From Prochlorococcus sp. MIT 1300 (GTDB taxonomy: Bacteria; Cyanobacteriota; Cyanobacteriia; PCC-6307; Cyanobiaceae), in NCBI RefSeq assembly GCF_034092375.1, contig NZ_CP139302.1, positions 1,736,001 to 1,800,000 of the forward strand: 64,000 nt of DNA. Reading direction: 5' to 3'. Both the position numbers and the translations under genes were made by a program. Shown here one piece after another: positions 39,074 to 47,861 of this stretch (the stretch's first letter is position 1; each line of letters starts with the position of its first letter). The notes beneath the pieces are model-generated. The model saw only the letters and a list, made by a program, of their open reading frames with translations, was not told the origin of the DNA and did not search any database.

Positions 39074-40306
39074 ATGGCAGTTCTTTATTTTGATTGTGCT
39101 TCTGGTTTAGCAGGAGACATGCTATTGGGCGCATTGCTCGATTTAGGAGTTCCGCTTAATGCAATCGAAGAGCCTCTTAGAGCTATTGGGCTAGGTAATA
39201 CTTTCTCTATTAATGCTGGTGAAAGCAGCAGCTTTGGAATGAGAGGGCTTCGAGTTTCTGTTCAAGAGTTAGAGACTCCACCTCCTTGTAGACATTGGAG
39301 AGATATCAAGAAAATGATTGCTGAAGCAACTTGGTCAAAAGATTTACGGAATAACGTTTTAAGGGTTTTTGAATTACTTGCTGAAGCGGAGGCCTTTGTT
39401 CACGGAAATAGTGTGGAGGAGGTTCATTTTCACGAGATAGGTGCGATTGACTCTTTAGTTGATGTTGTTGGTGTCTGTGCAGCGATTGAATATTTGGCTC
39501 CAGCAAGAGTTCTTAGTGCAGTGCCTCCTGCAGGCAGCGGAAATGTTGAAACTTCTCATGGAATTTTGCCAGTGCCCGTTCCCGCTGTTTTGGAGTTGGC
39601 ACGAAGGAATGGGATACGCCTGATGTCTGACCCGCAATCTTCACTGGGTGAATTAACTACGCCAACTGGTCTTGCATTGATGGCTATTCTTGCGGAGAGT
39701 TTTGGGTTGCCTTCGTCTTTTGGTATTCAGCGTATTGGAATAGGCCTAGGGCATAGGAATTTCAATAGGCCAAATTTACTAAGAGTTTATGAGCTGGATG
39801 ATCTTTCATTGACTCCTGTAGATGGAGAAAAAGTAGGGTTGAGTTGGCAACCTTTGGTTGTACAGGAGGCTTGGATTGATGATTCAACCCCAGAGGATTT
39901 GACCATCTTTATTGATCAGTTGAAGAAAGCTGGTGCTATTGATGTGGCATGTCATCCGATTCAAATGAAGAAAAGTCGAATAGGAATAAGTGTCACTGCG
40001 TTGGTTAAACCAGAAGATGCCTCTTCTCTGCGACTAATTTGGCTTTCTAGAGGATTAACTATTGGCTTAAGAGAAAGATTTAATGGTCGATGGGCTTTGC
40101 CTCGCCGTATAGGATTCTGTCCGACAAGCTTTGGAAATATAAAAGTTAAGCAGACAAGGAGACCAGACGGTCAACTCACTATAAAACCAGAACATTCTGA
40201 ACTTTTACGTATTAGCAAAGAGTGTAGTTGTTCCATAGATGATATCAAGCTAGAGATTTTTGAGAATGCAAATCACTTTGCAGCTGAGGGCGAATGGGAA
40301 TTTTGA
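39074..40306 (+). CDS. larC: LarC-like nickel insertion protein (DUF111)
   Basis: A 410-residue member of the LarC/DUF111 family. LarC inserts nickel into the pincer cofactor of lactate racemase. Visible are MAVLYFDCASGLAGDMLLGA, EEVHFHEIGAIDSLVDVVG with metal-binding His and Asp, GELTTPTGLALM, and the C-terminal domain. Without LarA, LarB or LarE in the window, the real substrate is uncertain; the organism may use it for other nickel work. The end overlaps the following gene by 13 bases. Confidence 0.9.
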   Translation: MAVLYFDCASGLAGDMLLGALLDLGVPLNAIEEPLRAIGLGNTFSINAGESSSFGMRGLRVSVQELETPPPCRHWRDIKKMIAEATWSKDLRNNVLRVFELLAEAEAFVHGNSVEEVHFHEIGAIDSLVDVVGVCAAIEYLAPARVLSAVPPAGSGNVETSHGILPVPVPAVLELARRNGIRLMSDPQSSLGELTTPTGLALMAILAESFGLPSSFGIQRIGIGLGHRNFNRPNLLRVYELDDLSLTPVDGEKVGLSWQPLVVQEAWIDDSTPEDLTIFIDQLKKAGAIDVACHPIQMKKSRIGISVTALVKPEDASSLRLIWLSRGLTIGLRERFNGRWALPRRIGFCPTSFGNIKVKQTRRPDGQLTIKPEHSELLRISKECSCSIDDIKLEIFENANHFAAEGEWEF

Positions 40307-41262
40307 GATTAGTTAGATCGTTAATTACTTCTTTCGCTAGCCTGTCTATCCCAGGAGGCCTTAGCTTATGGACAACATTATTAAGTATCTTTTTTGTTCT
40401 ATTCGTCTTATCAAATAATGCCAAGAGTTTTTTTGAATTAAACCTAGATGCCACTGGATTTATTTGGTTATTACTGGCTTTAATTGTTAGTATGCTTAGT
40501 CTTCTGGTGAACTCTTTTGCTTGGAGTTTGCTTGTCTTATGGTTGGGGCATAAGCCTAAAAGGCTATCAATTATATCGCTTTTCTTAAGTACTAACTTAA
40601 TGAAATATTTGCCAGGAGGAATATGGCACTTTCTTGAGAGGGTTAGACTTTTAAAGTTATATATGAGAACTTCAGACGCACTTTCCTCTGTATTATTTGA
40701 GCCAATACTTATGGCTGTAGCAGCATTGTTATGGGTGCCTTTTGGTGGTTGGCAAGCTGGTCTCTCTTTAATTTGCTTTCTGCCGGCATTTCTTTTAACG
40801 CCAAACTTAAGACAAATGGTTTTAAATAAAGTTCAGAGTTTAAAAGTAAAACAGCTTGAAATTGTCAGTGAGGAAAATCTTGGAGATTTGGTAGTTGGCA
40901 GAAGAAATATTGGACCTGCTAATTATCCATTTATTCCTTTAGCTTTTGAGATGATTTTTGTGTTAATCAGGTTTTGTGGCTTTTGGTTTTGTCTTCTTGC
41001 CTTTTCCATATCTTCTGAGCTTCCTATTGGTCAATGGTTGGCAGCATTTTCTTTGGCTTGGACTGTTGGATTAATTGTACCTGGAGCTCCTGGAGGGGTA
41101 GGGGTATTTGAGGCAACTCTCTTACTTCGTATAGGCTCCTTGGTGTCAGATGCACAACTGATTGGAGTTATGCTTTGCTATAGACTTGTTGTTACTTTTG
41201 CTGACTTACTTTCTGCTTCGGCTGTTCTGCTAGGCCGACGACTTTGCAAGAGGCTTGACTAA
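40294..41262 (+). CDS. UPF0104-type integral membrane protein
   Basis: A 322-residue membrane protein with about eight hydrophobic segments and the family pattern: KYLPGGIWHFLERVRLL near residue 108 and LAWTVGLIVPGAPGGVGVFE near residue 248. It belongs to the lysylphosphatidylglycerol synthase transmembrane/UPF0104 group, whose members are flippase or transporter domains. It lacks the catalytic MprF part, so it cannot itself make lysyl-PG. ATG 40294 lies in the end of larC, which suggests coupling. Confidence 0.8.
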   Translation: MGILRLVRSLITSFASLSIPGGLSLWTTLLSIFFVLFVLSNNAKSFFELNLDATGFIWLLLALIVSMLSLLVNSFAWSLLVLWLGHKPKRLSIISLFLSTNLMKYLPGGIWHFLERVRLLKLYMRTSDALSSVLFEPILMAVAALLWVPFGGWQAGLSLICFLPAFLLTPNLRQMVLNKVQSLKVKQLEIVSEENLGDLVVGRRNIGPANYPFIPLAFEMIFVLIRFCGFWFCLLAFSISSELPIGQWLAAFSLAWTVGLIVPGAPGGVGVFEATLLLRIGSLVSDAQLIGVMLCYRLVVTFADLLSASAVLLGRRLCKRLD

Positions 41263-41788
41263 TATATTTATTTAAAACTATCTCAGTAACTTGGATTTAC
41301 TGTTGCTCTTGCCAGCCTTTTTTCGATCTTTTAAAGAAAGAAATACCTGTTTGTCGCAATGAACATCTAAAATGATTACCATAATGGATAATAGGTTTGT
41401 AGTAAAAGCTACCTAAGTTTAACCTTGGGGCTTTCCTTAAGGCGCAGTCCGATCTAGGTAATGGAACGGGGGCATAGGCATTGCTGAGGACTTTGTTATC
41501 TCACCTACTCTTGTTTATAGCGGCCAAGGCTACAGCCCTGCTAGTAAGACTGTTTTAAGTATCAATTGAGATTGACCTATAGAAAGCAAACTTATCTCAG
41601 AAGAAAGGCTGAAGTGTGTTTGACATCTTTTAGGTACCTTGCGTATATGGAGGTTTGCTATGAAAAGTAAAAGCAAACAAGTTTTTGATTAAAAAGTAAA
41701 AGTCCTTTGTCTGATATTTTTCAGATGAATGACTTTTGTATAAGCTTTGGCGAAGGCTACCTATTCAAAATTAACGCTTGTTCTAGTT
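41263..41788. other. noncoding spacer between the UPF0104 gene and the iron permease gene
   Basis: About 526 bases with convergent flanking genes and no credible gene. Only short frames occur; one 10-codon frame (ATG 41660) has a strong GGAGG upstream. A folded RNA is possible at 41423-41529 (separate entry). A short A-rich repeat (AAAAGTAAAAG) occurs at about 41662-41704. Confidence 0.55.
41410..41560 (+). ncRNA. possible structured noncoding RNA (candidate)
   Basis: A locally GC-richer stretch with nested complementary segments: CCTTGG 41423-41428 with CCAAGG 41524-41529, AGTCC 41446-41450 with GGACT 41488-41492, GTAATG 41458-41463 with CATTGC 41479-41484. This would make a rod with internal loops. 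I cannot match it to tmRNA, RNase P RNA, SRP RNA or the Yfr RNAs. Strand is uncertain. It could be chance pairing. Confidence 0.3.
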
Positions 41789-43330
41789 TTATTTATCTTC
41801 GATATTAGAGTTGCTTAGTCCAGGTATTAGGGCCAAGGAGGCTAATAAACCCAGGCTAATTATTAGCAATGCTGGTAAGATAGATTCACCAATTCTTTCT
41901 TCTTTTAAATAAACAAATAGTCTGACTGAAAGAGTATCGAAGTCAGGAATTCTCAATACAAAAGTTAGTGGAAGCTCTTTTACAGTGTCCACAAAAACAA
42001 GTAGGGCACCAACTAAAAGAGGTCCCTTTAAAAGTGGAAGATGTACCTTTTGCAGAACTTTTGGCCATGAGAAACCTAAAGCTGTGGCTGCCTCATCTAG
42101 ATTGGGTGATAATCTCTCAAAGGCAGCATCTAAGCCCCCTTTAGTAACTAAAAGGAAACGTACTCCATAACCCCATATTAGGACAATAATGGTAATTAAG
42201 TTCCATCTAGAAGCAGTGAATGGCATAAGTGCTATAGCAAGAACAGCGCCTGGTATTGCATAGCCTATACCTGCAATAAATGAAAGTGCATTGATTAATT
42301 TGGAGGTGGTCCAGCGCTTGGCTATTGAAAGAATTAGCCCTCCTAAAAGTGTAATTATTGCGGCACTTAAGCCTAGTCCAAAACTTCTAGCAGTTAGTAG
42401 GCCTAATTCAGGGTCAATTCCTTGTTTAAGTTGATCAGCATTGAGTACTGCCCAGAGAATTGGAAGGCCAAGAGTAACGATTGGAGGAGTCGCTCCTACT
42501 AATTGAGCGCTTAATGCTCTTGCACCATATAGTTGCCAAGCTGGTGATTCTCCTCCTGCAACCCCTTCTGTCCAACGCTTACTTCTATTTCTAAGACTCC
42601 TTTCATAGGCCACAAGTGACATAACGATTATTAGTGCAACCATTGATAGCCCAATTGCGCCTGCAGGATTTCCTTCCATTCCCCAGTTTTCACTTATTCC
42701 TGCTGAAATGCTTGGGATATTTAGAAGCTCAACTGCTCCTAGTTCATTAACTACTTCCATACCCATCAGTGCTATCCCTGCACCAATTGCAGGAAGCGCA
42801 ATTGGTAGAGCAATACGTCGAAAACTATTCCAGGGTCCTGTTCCTAAACTTCTACAAGCTTCTAGTTGTCTTCTTCCACAAATAGCAAAGCTTTCTGTGC
42901 TGAGAAGAAATACATATGGATAAGTTGTTAATGCCATGATAATTATTCCCCAGACCATCCCATTAATTCGAATGGCATTTCTGCTACCTAGATCTATCAA
43001 AATGGCACTTAATAAATATGGTGGAGTTGCTAGTGGTAATAATTGGGCAATGCGAAGGGTTTTCCTACCTGGAAATCTGCAATTAGCGAGTAGCCATCCA
43101 TTGGCAGTCCCAAGCATCCCTCCTAGTACTGAAGTCCCAATTAAAAGTGTCAGGGTACCTTTAATTTGTTGGGGACCATCTATTCCTAAGTTTGCTGAGC
43201 CCTTAATTAGCCCTTGAGCACCTTCTGTAATTAGGCCAACCAGAGGCCAGAGGACTATCCCTGCACAAAAGACCGCTATAAGATTTAGCAAAAACCGACC
43301 CGGCTGAAATTGAGGGCCCGTTTGTATCAT
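41789..43330 (-). CDS. futB: ferric iron ABC transporter permease (FutB/FbpB type)
   Basis: A 513-residue permease made of two fused repeats, each about six membrane segments with an EAA-like loop (EACRSLGTGPWNSFRRIALP near residue 158; DEAATALGFSWPKVLQKVHL near residue 412). This is the arrangement of FbpB/FutB-type iron(III) permeases, which import iron delivered by a periplasmic binding protein. ATPase and binding protein are not in the window. Thiamine or other substrates are alternatives, but iron fits this clade. It is the last of the minus-strand genes before the noncoding stretch. Confidence 0.85.
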   Translation of the reverse strand: MIQTGPQFQPGRFLLNLIAVFCAGIVLWPLVGLITEGAQGLIKGSANLGIDGPQQIKGTLTLLIGTSVLGGMLGTANGWLLANCRFPGRKTLRIAQLLPLATPPYLLSAILIDLGSRNAIRINGMVWGIIIMALTTYPYVFLLSTESFAICGRRQLEACRSLGTGPWNSFRRIALPIALPAIGAGIALMGMEVVNELGAVELLNIPSISAGISENWGMEGNPAGAIGLSMVALIIVMSLVAYERSLRNRSKRWTEGVAGGESPAWQLYGARALSAQLVGATPPIVTLGLPILWAVLNADQLKQGIDPELGLLTARSFGLGLSAAIITLLGGLILSIAKRWTTSKLINALSFIAGIGYAIPGAVLAIALMPFTASRWNLITIIVLIWGYGVRFLLVTKGGLDAAFERLSPNLDEAATALGFSWPKVLQKVHLPLLKGPLLVGALLVFVDTVKELPLTFVLRIPDFDTLSVRLFVYLKEERIGESILPALLIISLGLLASLALIPGLSNSNIEDK

Positions 43331-43453
43331 TGATAACCAAGCCTAGTAAGGATTCCTTGTGTCACTTGAGTATAAAAATCCACTTTCTCTATAAGGAATT
43401 GAGGTGTCAAATATAAATTTCTGAATTTATCTGAGGCTAATTGTACAAAATAC

Positions 43454-43600
43454 TCAGATCTGCCTCTCTTTGGTTGGGATAGGGATCAGGGCTGGCTCCA
43501 TTAAGCCCCCACCATTATTGTCGTCATCTGAATCGGTGAGGAACCAGAAGGCCAGTATCACTAGTGCAAATGTGGCTATTGCAGCAACTGTTTCGACCAT
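43454..43600 (-). CDS. 48-residue small membrane protein
   Basis: Minus-strand frame from ATG 43598-43600 to TGA 43454-43456, giving 48 residues. The first half (VETVAAIATFALVILAFWFL) is one membrane span; then four acidic residues, a Gly run and a Pro-rich, basic end. The size and single helix resemble small photosystem or cytochrome subunits, but the sequence is not PetN, PetL, PetG, PsbM or PsbT. The clean start, balanced composition and location in an otherwise empty 456-base gap support a real gene. Function unknown. Confidence 0.6.
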   Translation of the reverse strand: MVETVAAIATFALVILAFWFLTDSDDDNNGGGLMEPALIPIPTKERQI

Positions 43601-43786
43601 ATGCTTCTCAAGTTAGAGGTCACCATAGGCACCTTCTACTGAAAAAGTACAAAGACGATGGACTTCGCAAGGTCTTTTCATGTATTGGCTAGACAACAGT
43701 ATTTTGAATTTTCCTCGGGAGAAAGCTCTTGTCTGTGCTGTTGGAGAATTTGGCTTGTTCTTTATTCGTGATTATTCAGTGTGACG

Positions 43787-44839
43787 TTAACCAGGGATTT
43801 CTGCTACGCAAGCATTTAATTGCTGTTGGATTGCCTTGTGATTCAAGTTACGCCCAATTAGTACAATTTGGTTCTTTCTTTCGCTTTCCCAGTCAGTGTC
43901 ATCAATAGAAAAACGCTTGCCCGCTAAATGAAAAATATGACGTCTCTCACTTTCATTAAACCAAAGTATTCCTTTGGCTCTAAAAACTTCACTGGGCAAT
44001 TGATTGTCGAGAAAATTTTGAAACTTTTTCAAGGCAAAGGGACCATCACTTTGATATGAAACTGATGTAAAACCATCAATATCATTGTACTCGGCTTCCT
44101 CATGATTATGGGAATGTTTTTCATCTGACTCGTGATCATGCTCACAATTTCCGTGTTCATGATCACAATTGCTGTGGTCATGAACATTTTTAATACCTTT
44201 CGAGTTGACTTTATCTGTTTCAAAAAGACCTACACTTAAGAGTAATGATAGTGGTACCTCTCCTTTTGTAGAATGTAGGATTCTCGCTTCTGTTTTTAGC
44301 GATCTTAATTGAGATTCAATTTCTAATATTCTCTTTTCGGCTACTAAGTCACATTTATTAAGTAGGAGTATGTCACCATAAATGACCTGAGCTCTGCCTA
44401 CAGTGGTATCTAGGAATTGTGTTTCAAAGTTTTCGGCATCAACTAAAGTAATAATTGAATCCAGTCTGGTTGTATCACGGAGTTCACTGCCTAGGAAGGA
44501 CATTGCTACGGGAAGTGGGTCGGCAAGACCAGTTGTTTCTATTACTAGGTAGTCAATTGGCTGAGGTTTATCGATTAGTCTTTCAACTGCTTCAACTAAT
44601 TCGCCATTAATTGAGCAACATATGCAGCCATTGCTAAGTTCTATCATGTCTTCACTAGTACTAATTATTAAATCATTGTCTATACCTATTTCGCCAAATT
44701 CATTTACTAGAACTGCAGTTTTGAGATCTTGCTGGTTGCTTAATATATGGTTTAGAAGAGTTGTTTTCCCAGCTCCAAGAAAACCTGTGATTATTGTTAC
44801 TGGAATTGATCTTGGTTGACTCTGTAAGTTTTTGTACAT
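43787..44839 (-). CDS. COG0523 (CobW/ZNG1-type) metal chaperone GTPase
   Basis: A 350-residue G3E GTPase that may hand zinc or another metal to client proteins. It has the P-loop GFLGAGKT (19-26), the metal-binding CxCC motif CICC (72-75), the LLNKCDLV base motif, and a C-terminal CobW_C domain. A His/Asp/Glu-rich loop at about residues 220-247 (with some ten His) probably stores or transfers metal. The neighbours PhhB and YjbQ fit the known link of COG0523 with zinc-dependent and pterin enzymes. A CobW role in cobalamin synthesis is an alternative. Confidence 0.9.
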   Translation of the reverse strand: MYKNLQSQPRSIPVTIITGFLGAGKTTLLNHILSNQQDLKTAVLVNEFGEIGIDNDLIISTSEDMIELSNGCICCSINGELVEAVERLIDKPQPIDYLVIETTGLADPLPVAMSFLGSELRDTTRLDSIITLVDAENFETQFLDTTVGRAQVIYGDILLLNKCDLVAEKRILEIESQLRSLKTEARILHSTKGEVPLSLLLSVGLFETDKVNSKGIKNVHDHSNCDHEHGNCEHDHESDEKHSHNHEEAEYNDIDGFTSVSYQSDGPFALKKFQNFLDNQLPSEVFRAKGILWFNESERRHIFHLAGKRFSIDDTDWESERKNQIVLIGRNLNHKAIQQQLNACVAEIPG

Positions 44840-44883
44840 AGAACTTGTGATTTGGAATGATTGGCTAGAAATAGAGGATCTTT

Positions 44884-45165
44884 TTAAAGCTTATTTATTT
44901 CTTTGGCAAACATTAAGTCTATATTGCTTAATCCCCCTAGATCATGTGTGGTTAAATCTATTTTAACCAAAGCATAAACATTACTCCATTCTGGGTGATG
45001 ATTTATTCTCTCCGCAATCATTGCGACTCTAGTCATAAATCCAAAGGCTTCTACAAAATCCTTGAATTTAAATTTTCTTTGTATTTTATTGCCTACAACG
45101 GTCCACCCAGGTAGTTCTTGAGAGAGAGTAGAAATCTCTTCTTTTGATAAAAGTGATGCTTTCAT
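44884..45165 (-). CDS. phhB: pterin-4-alpha-carbinolamine dehydratase
   Basis: A 93-residue protein that recycles oxidised pterin cofactor. It carries the conserved LPGWTVV start of the domain, [20 protein letters not shown] and the catalytic His pair in [10 protein letters not shown] with the later [10 protein letters not shown] segment. No phenylalanine hydroxylase gene is in the window; PhhB may act on other pterins or in a structural way. It lies 45 bases upstream of the COG0523 gene on the same strand. Confidence 0.95.
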   Translation of the reverse strand: MKASLLSKEEISTLSQELPGWTVVGNKIQRKFKFKDFVEAFGFMTRVAMIAERINHHPEWSNVYALVKIDLTTHDLGGLSNIDLMFAKEINKL

Positions 45166-45213
45166 TCTTAACCTTATAAAATTTTCATTGATTGGATTTT
45201 ATTCTATTTCATC

Positions 45214-45678
45214 TTAGCTTTCGAACTCACCAACTGCATGTAAACTAATTGTTCTCAAATGTTCTGACTCCCTGTGTTCCCAAAGGTATACAGCCTGCCA
45301 TGTACCAAGTATAAGTTTACCTAAATCTATGCTTAAGCTCATTGAAGTGCAAGTAAGGCTTGTGCGTATATGGGCAGGCATGTCGTCTTTGCCTTCTGAG
45401 GAATGTAGAAAGGTGCTTTTGGGACCATGACCACTTAATGGCTTAAAACCCTCTTCGGGCACCAGTGCTTTCATGTAATTAGAAAGATCTTTTAGTACAT
45501 CTGGGTCTGCATTCTCGTTGATCGTTAAGCTGCAGCTGGTATGAAGTGCAGTCAGGTACAGAACGCCCTTGATTAACTTGGAAGCTGATACCCATTCATT
45601 TAAAAAGGGAGTTAAGTCTGTAAAACCTGATCCACTTGTGCGTATTTTGAGTCGGTCTAAGGACTGTTCAAGAGGCAT
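45214..45678 (-). CDS. yjbQ: YjbQ (UPF0047) family protein
   Basis: A 154-residue protein of the UPF0047 family, with the metal-binding pattern ALHTSCSLTINENADP near residue 44 and DDMPAHIRTSLTCTS near residue 97, followed by the GTWQAVYLWEHRE ending. The His and Asp residues form a metal site; thiamine phosphate synthase activity has been reported for some members. Its physiological job is unclear. It is the first gene of a minus-strand row with phhB and the COG0523 GTPase. Confidence 0.9.
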   Translation of the reverse strand: MPLEQSLDRLKIRTSGSGFTDLTPFLNEWVSASKLIKGVLYLTALHTSCSLTINENADPDVLKDLSNYMKALVPEEGFKPLSGHGPKSTFLHSSEGKDDMPAHIRTSLTCTSMSLSIDLGKLILGTWQAVYLWEHRESEHLRTISLHAVGEFES

Positions 45679-46277
45679 ACTTTTTTGTTCTTTATTTTTT
45701 GCGCTCTAATCTTATAGCAAGTAACATGTCGTTCAATATAATTTTTAGTAATTGACTGGGCGTCAGTCTAACAGAATCGACTTCTGTTTCTATAGGGTTA
45801 ATTGATCAATCAGTGTTCGCTAAGATTACTGTTGATTCTAGAGGCTGTAAAACAAAAGAAAGTTTGCTTTGTCTGCTTCTTATAGCAACTCTTGTTTGGT
45901 GAATTCATTAAAGTGGAACAGCTTATTTGGAAAGAAATCACATGAAAGTATCGATAGCTTGTATAAAGGTTGGGTTTTACTCTTATTGAATTAGCCAAGC
46001 TTTTTCTTTTGCTATGCCGCTACTCTTTGGAGTATAAAGTTTATAGCTATTGGAGAATCACTTTTAATATTATGCACAGTCTTGGGAACTTGTTAAGGCT
46101 TTGTAGGTTTTTACAAGCTTTCTTTGTTTAATATATGGATTTGAAGATCTTTTTGAAAGTTGCCTTGGCTTAGCCGTATTAAGAAAACTTTCTATGGTGA
46201 GTTGCTAATTTATGATTGCGTTTTGTCCATATAAGCCAACATAATTAGATTGATTAGTTCTTTGCAAGGTCCAGCTT
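45679..46277. other. 600-base spacer, no gene identified
   Basis: Between the divergent yjbQ and carboxypeptidase genes. Only short, AT-rich frames with random-looking composition occur. I tested both strands for remains of known genes by eye and found none. The stretch should contain the promoters of both neighbours. A decayed gene too far gone to recognise is possible. Confidence 0.5.
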
Positions 46278-47825
46278 TTGCCTGCGCTCGCTTGGCATCG
46301 TCTGGGGGGTTATCTCCGAGAGACTCAGCTTCTGGGTTCAATTCAGAGCACCCTTTATTGGGATCAGAACACTCGCATGCCCTCTGGTGGGGCCGCATGG
46401 AGGGGAGAGCAATTGAGTTTGCTTGCAACTCAGATTCATGCTCGTCAAAGTAGCAGTCATTTTGAGTCTCTTTTGGAAGAGGCCGAAAGTGAATTTCAGT
46501 TAGAACAAAGAAGTGGGGATATGAGTCTTGAAGAGATTGGAGAGAGAAGTAGGAATTTGGAATTATTGAAGCAGGATTTGATTAGGCAGCAAAGATTAGA
46601 CCCTTGTCTGGTTGGAAATTTAGCCAAAGCAAAATCTGATGGATACAACCAATGGCAGCAGGCACGTGATGTGGTCGACTTTAATTTTTTTGCGCCTGCA
46701 TTAAAAAACTTGATTGCTTTGCGTCAAGAACAGGCCAAGCAGTTGTCAGAACCACGTAGTTGCTGGGAAACATTGGCTCAGCCATTTGAGCCCGATCTGT
46801 CTTTGACTCGTTTAGAGGAATTGTTTGAACCTTTAAGAGCGAAACTTCCTGTCCTTGTTGAAAAGGTAAGAACTTGGGGAAGCCCATCGCGAGAAAAATG
46901 GGACTTAGAGGTTAGTGCTCAAGAGAATCTTTGTAGTGAGCTTCTTAAGGATTGGGGACAGGATCCTGCAATTACTTGTGTAGCGCGTTCCCCTCATCCT
47001 TTTTCAATAACTTTGGGGCCTTGTGATTTCCGTTTAACAACGCGAGTTGTCCCTGGTCAGCCTTTTTCATGTTTCTTGGCCACAGCACATGAGTGGGGGC
47101 ATTCACTTTACGAACAGGGGTTGCCAAATCTTAGTCATCAATGGTTTGCATGGCCTTTGGGACAGGCCACATCTATGGGGGTTCATGAAAGCCAGTCACT
47201 TTTTTGGGAGAATAGGGTTGCTAGAAGTCAAGGTTTTTCAGAAAGGTGGTGGACTAAATTCGCTAACTTTCATGCTCCTATAAATTCTGCAGCTGACTTT
47301 TGGCGACTAATAAATCCTTTGACTCCAGGTTTAAACAGAGTTGAGGCTGATGAGCTTAGTTATGGGTTGCATATATTGATTCGCACGGATCTAGAAATAG
47401 CAATGTTGGAAGGTGGTCTTCCGGTTGAGGATCTCCCTTTGGAATGGAATCGACGTTATACAGAACTTCTGGGAGTTACTCCGAAAAATGATTTAGAGGG
47501 ATGTTTGCAAGACGTTCATTGGAGTGAGGGACTTTTTGGTTATTTCCCTTCTTATTTGCTAGGCCACTTGATTAGTGCTCAGATTGCAGATGCTATGGCA
47601 AAAGACTTAATTGAGGATGGTGCTAATGAGAATGACCCTATTAATTCTTTGATAGCCGAAGGGAGTGAAGCTAAAATTCTTAAGTGGCTGCGTGCAAATG
47701 TTCACCCTTTAGGTCGTCAGGTAAACGCTGAGCAACTTGTGAAAAAGGTCAGTTGTGAGGAACTCTCTAGTAGGCCTTTCCTTAGATACCTAGAGGACAA
47801 ACTAGAACGACTTCATTTTGCTTGA
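46278..47825 (+). CDS. thermostable carboxypeptidase 1 (peptidase family M32)
   Basis: A 515-residue zinc carboxypeptidase of family M32 that removes C-terminal residues from peptides. The zinc motif HEWGHSLYEQG (HExxH) lies near residue 272, followed by GVHESQSLFWENRVARS, whose Glu is the third ligand, and the later DELSYGLHILIRTDLE with the conserved catalytic region. The TTG at 46278 is forced: an in-frame TGA at 46251 lies just upstream and no ATG intervenes. The N-terminal LGGYLRETQLLGSIQSTLYW fits M32 starts. Confidence 0.92.
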   Translation: MPALAWHRLGGYLRETQLLGSIQSTLYWDQNTRMPSGGAAWRGEQLSLLATQIHARQSSSHFESLLEEAESEFQLEQRSGDMSLEEIGERSRNLELLKQDLIRQQRLDPCLVGNLAKAKSDGYNQWQQARDVVDFNFFAPALKNLIALRQEQAKQLSEPRSCWETLAQPFEPDLSLTRLEELFEPLRAKLPVLVEKVRTWGSPSREKWDLEVSAQENLCSELLKDWGQDPAITCVARSPHPFSITLGPCDFRLTTRVVPGQPFSCFLATAHEWGHSLYEQGLPNLSHQWFAWPLGQATSMGVHESQSLFWENRVARSQGFSERWWTKFANFHAPINSAADFWRLINPLTPGLNRVEADELSYGLHILIRTDLEIAMLEGGLPVEDLPLEWNRRYTELLGVTPKNDLEGCLQDVHWSEGLFGYFPSYLLGHLISAQIADAMAKDLIEDGANENDPINSLIAEGSEAKILKWLRANVHPLGRQVNAEQLVKKVSCEELSSRPFLRYLEDKLERLHFA

Positions 47826-47861
47826 CTACTAGGATGCTCAACACAACTCCCTAAGTGCTGT

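Noticed and set aside
41263-41788. Decayed gene in the spacer
   Set aside because: I translated the region by eye on both strands and found no run of family-like residues, unlike the glycosyltransferase remains at 5577-6412.
43681-43785. 34-codon plus-strand frame ending near the COG0523 stop
   Set aside because: Two overlapping frames of similar quality exist here and none has a recognisable sequence.
45810-45998. 62-codon minus-strand frame in the 600-base spacer
   Set aside because: Random-looking, Ser/Asn/Lys-rich product with no conserved feature.
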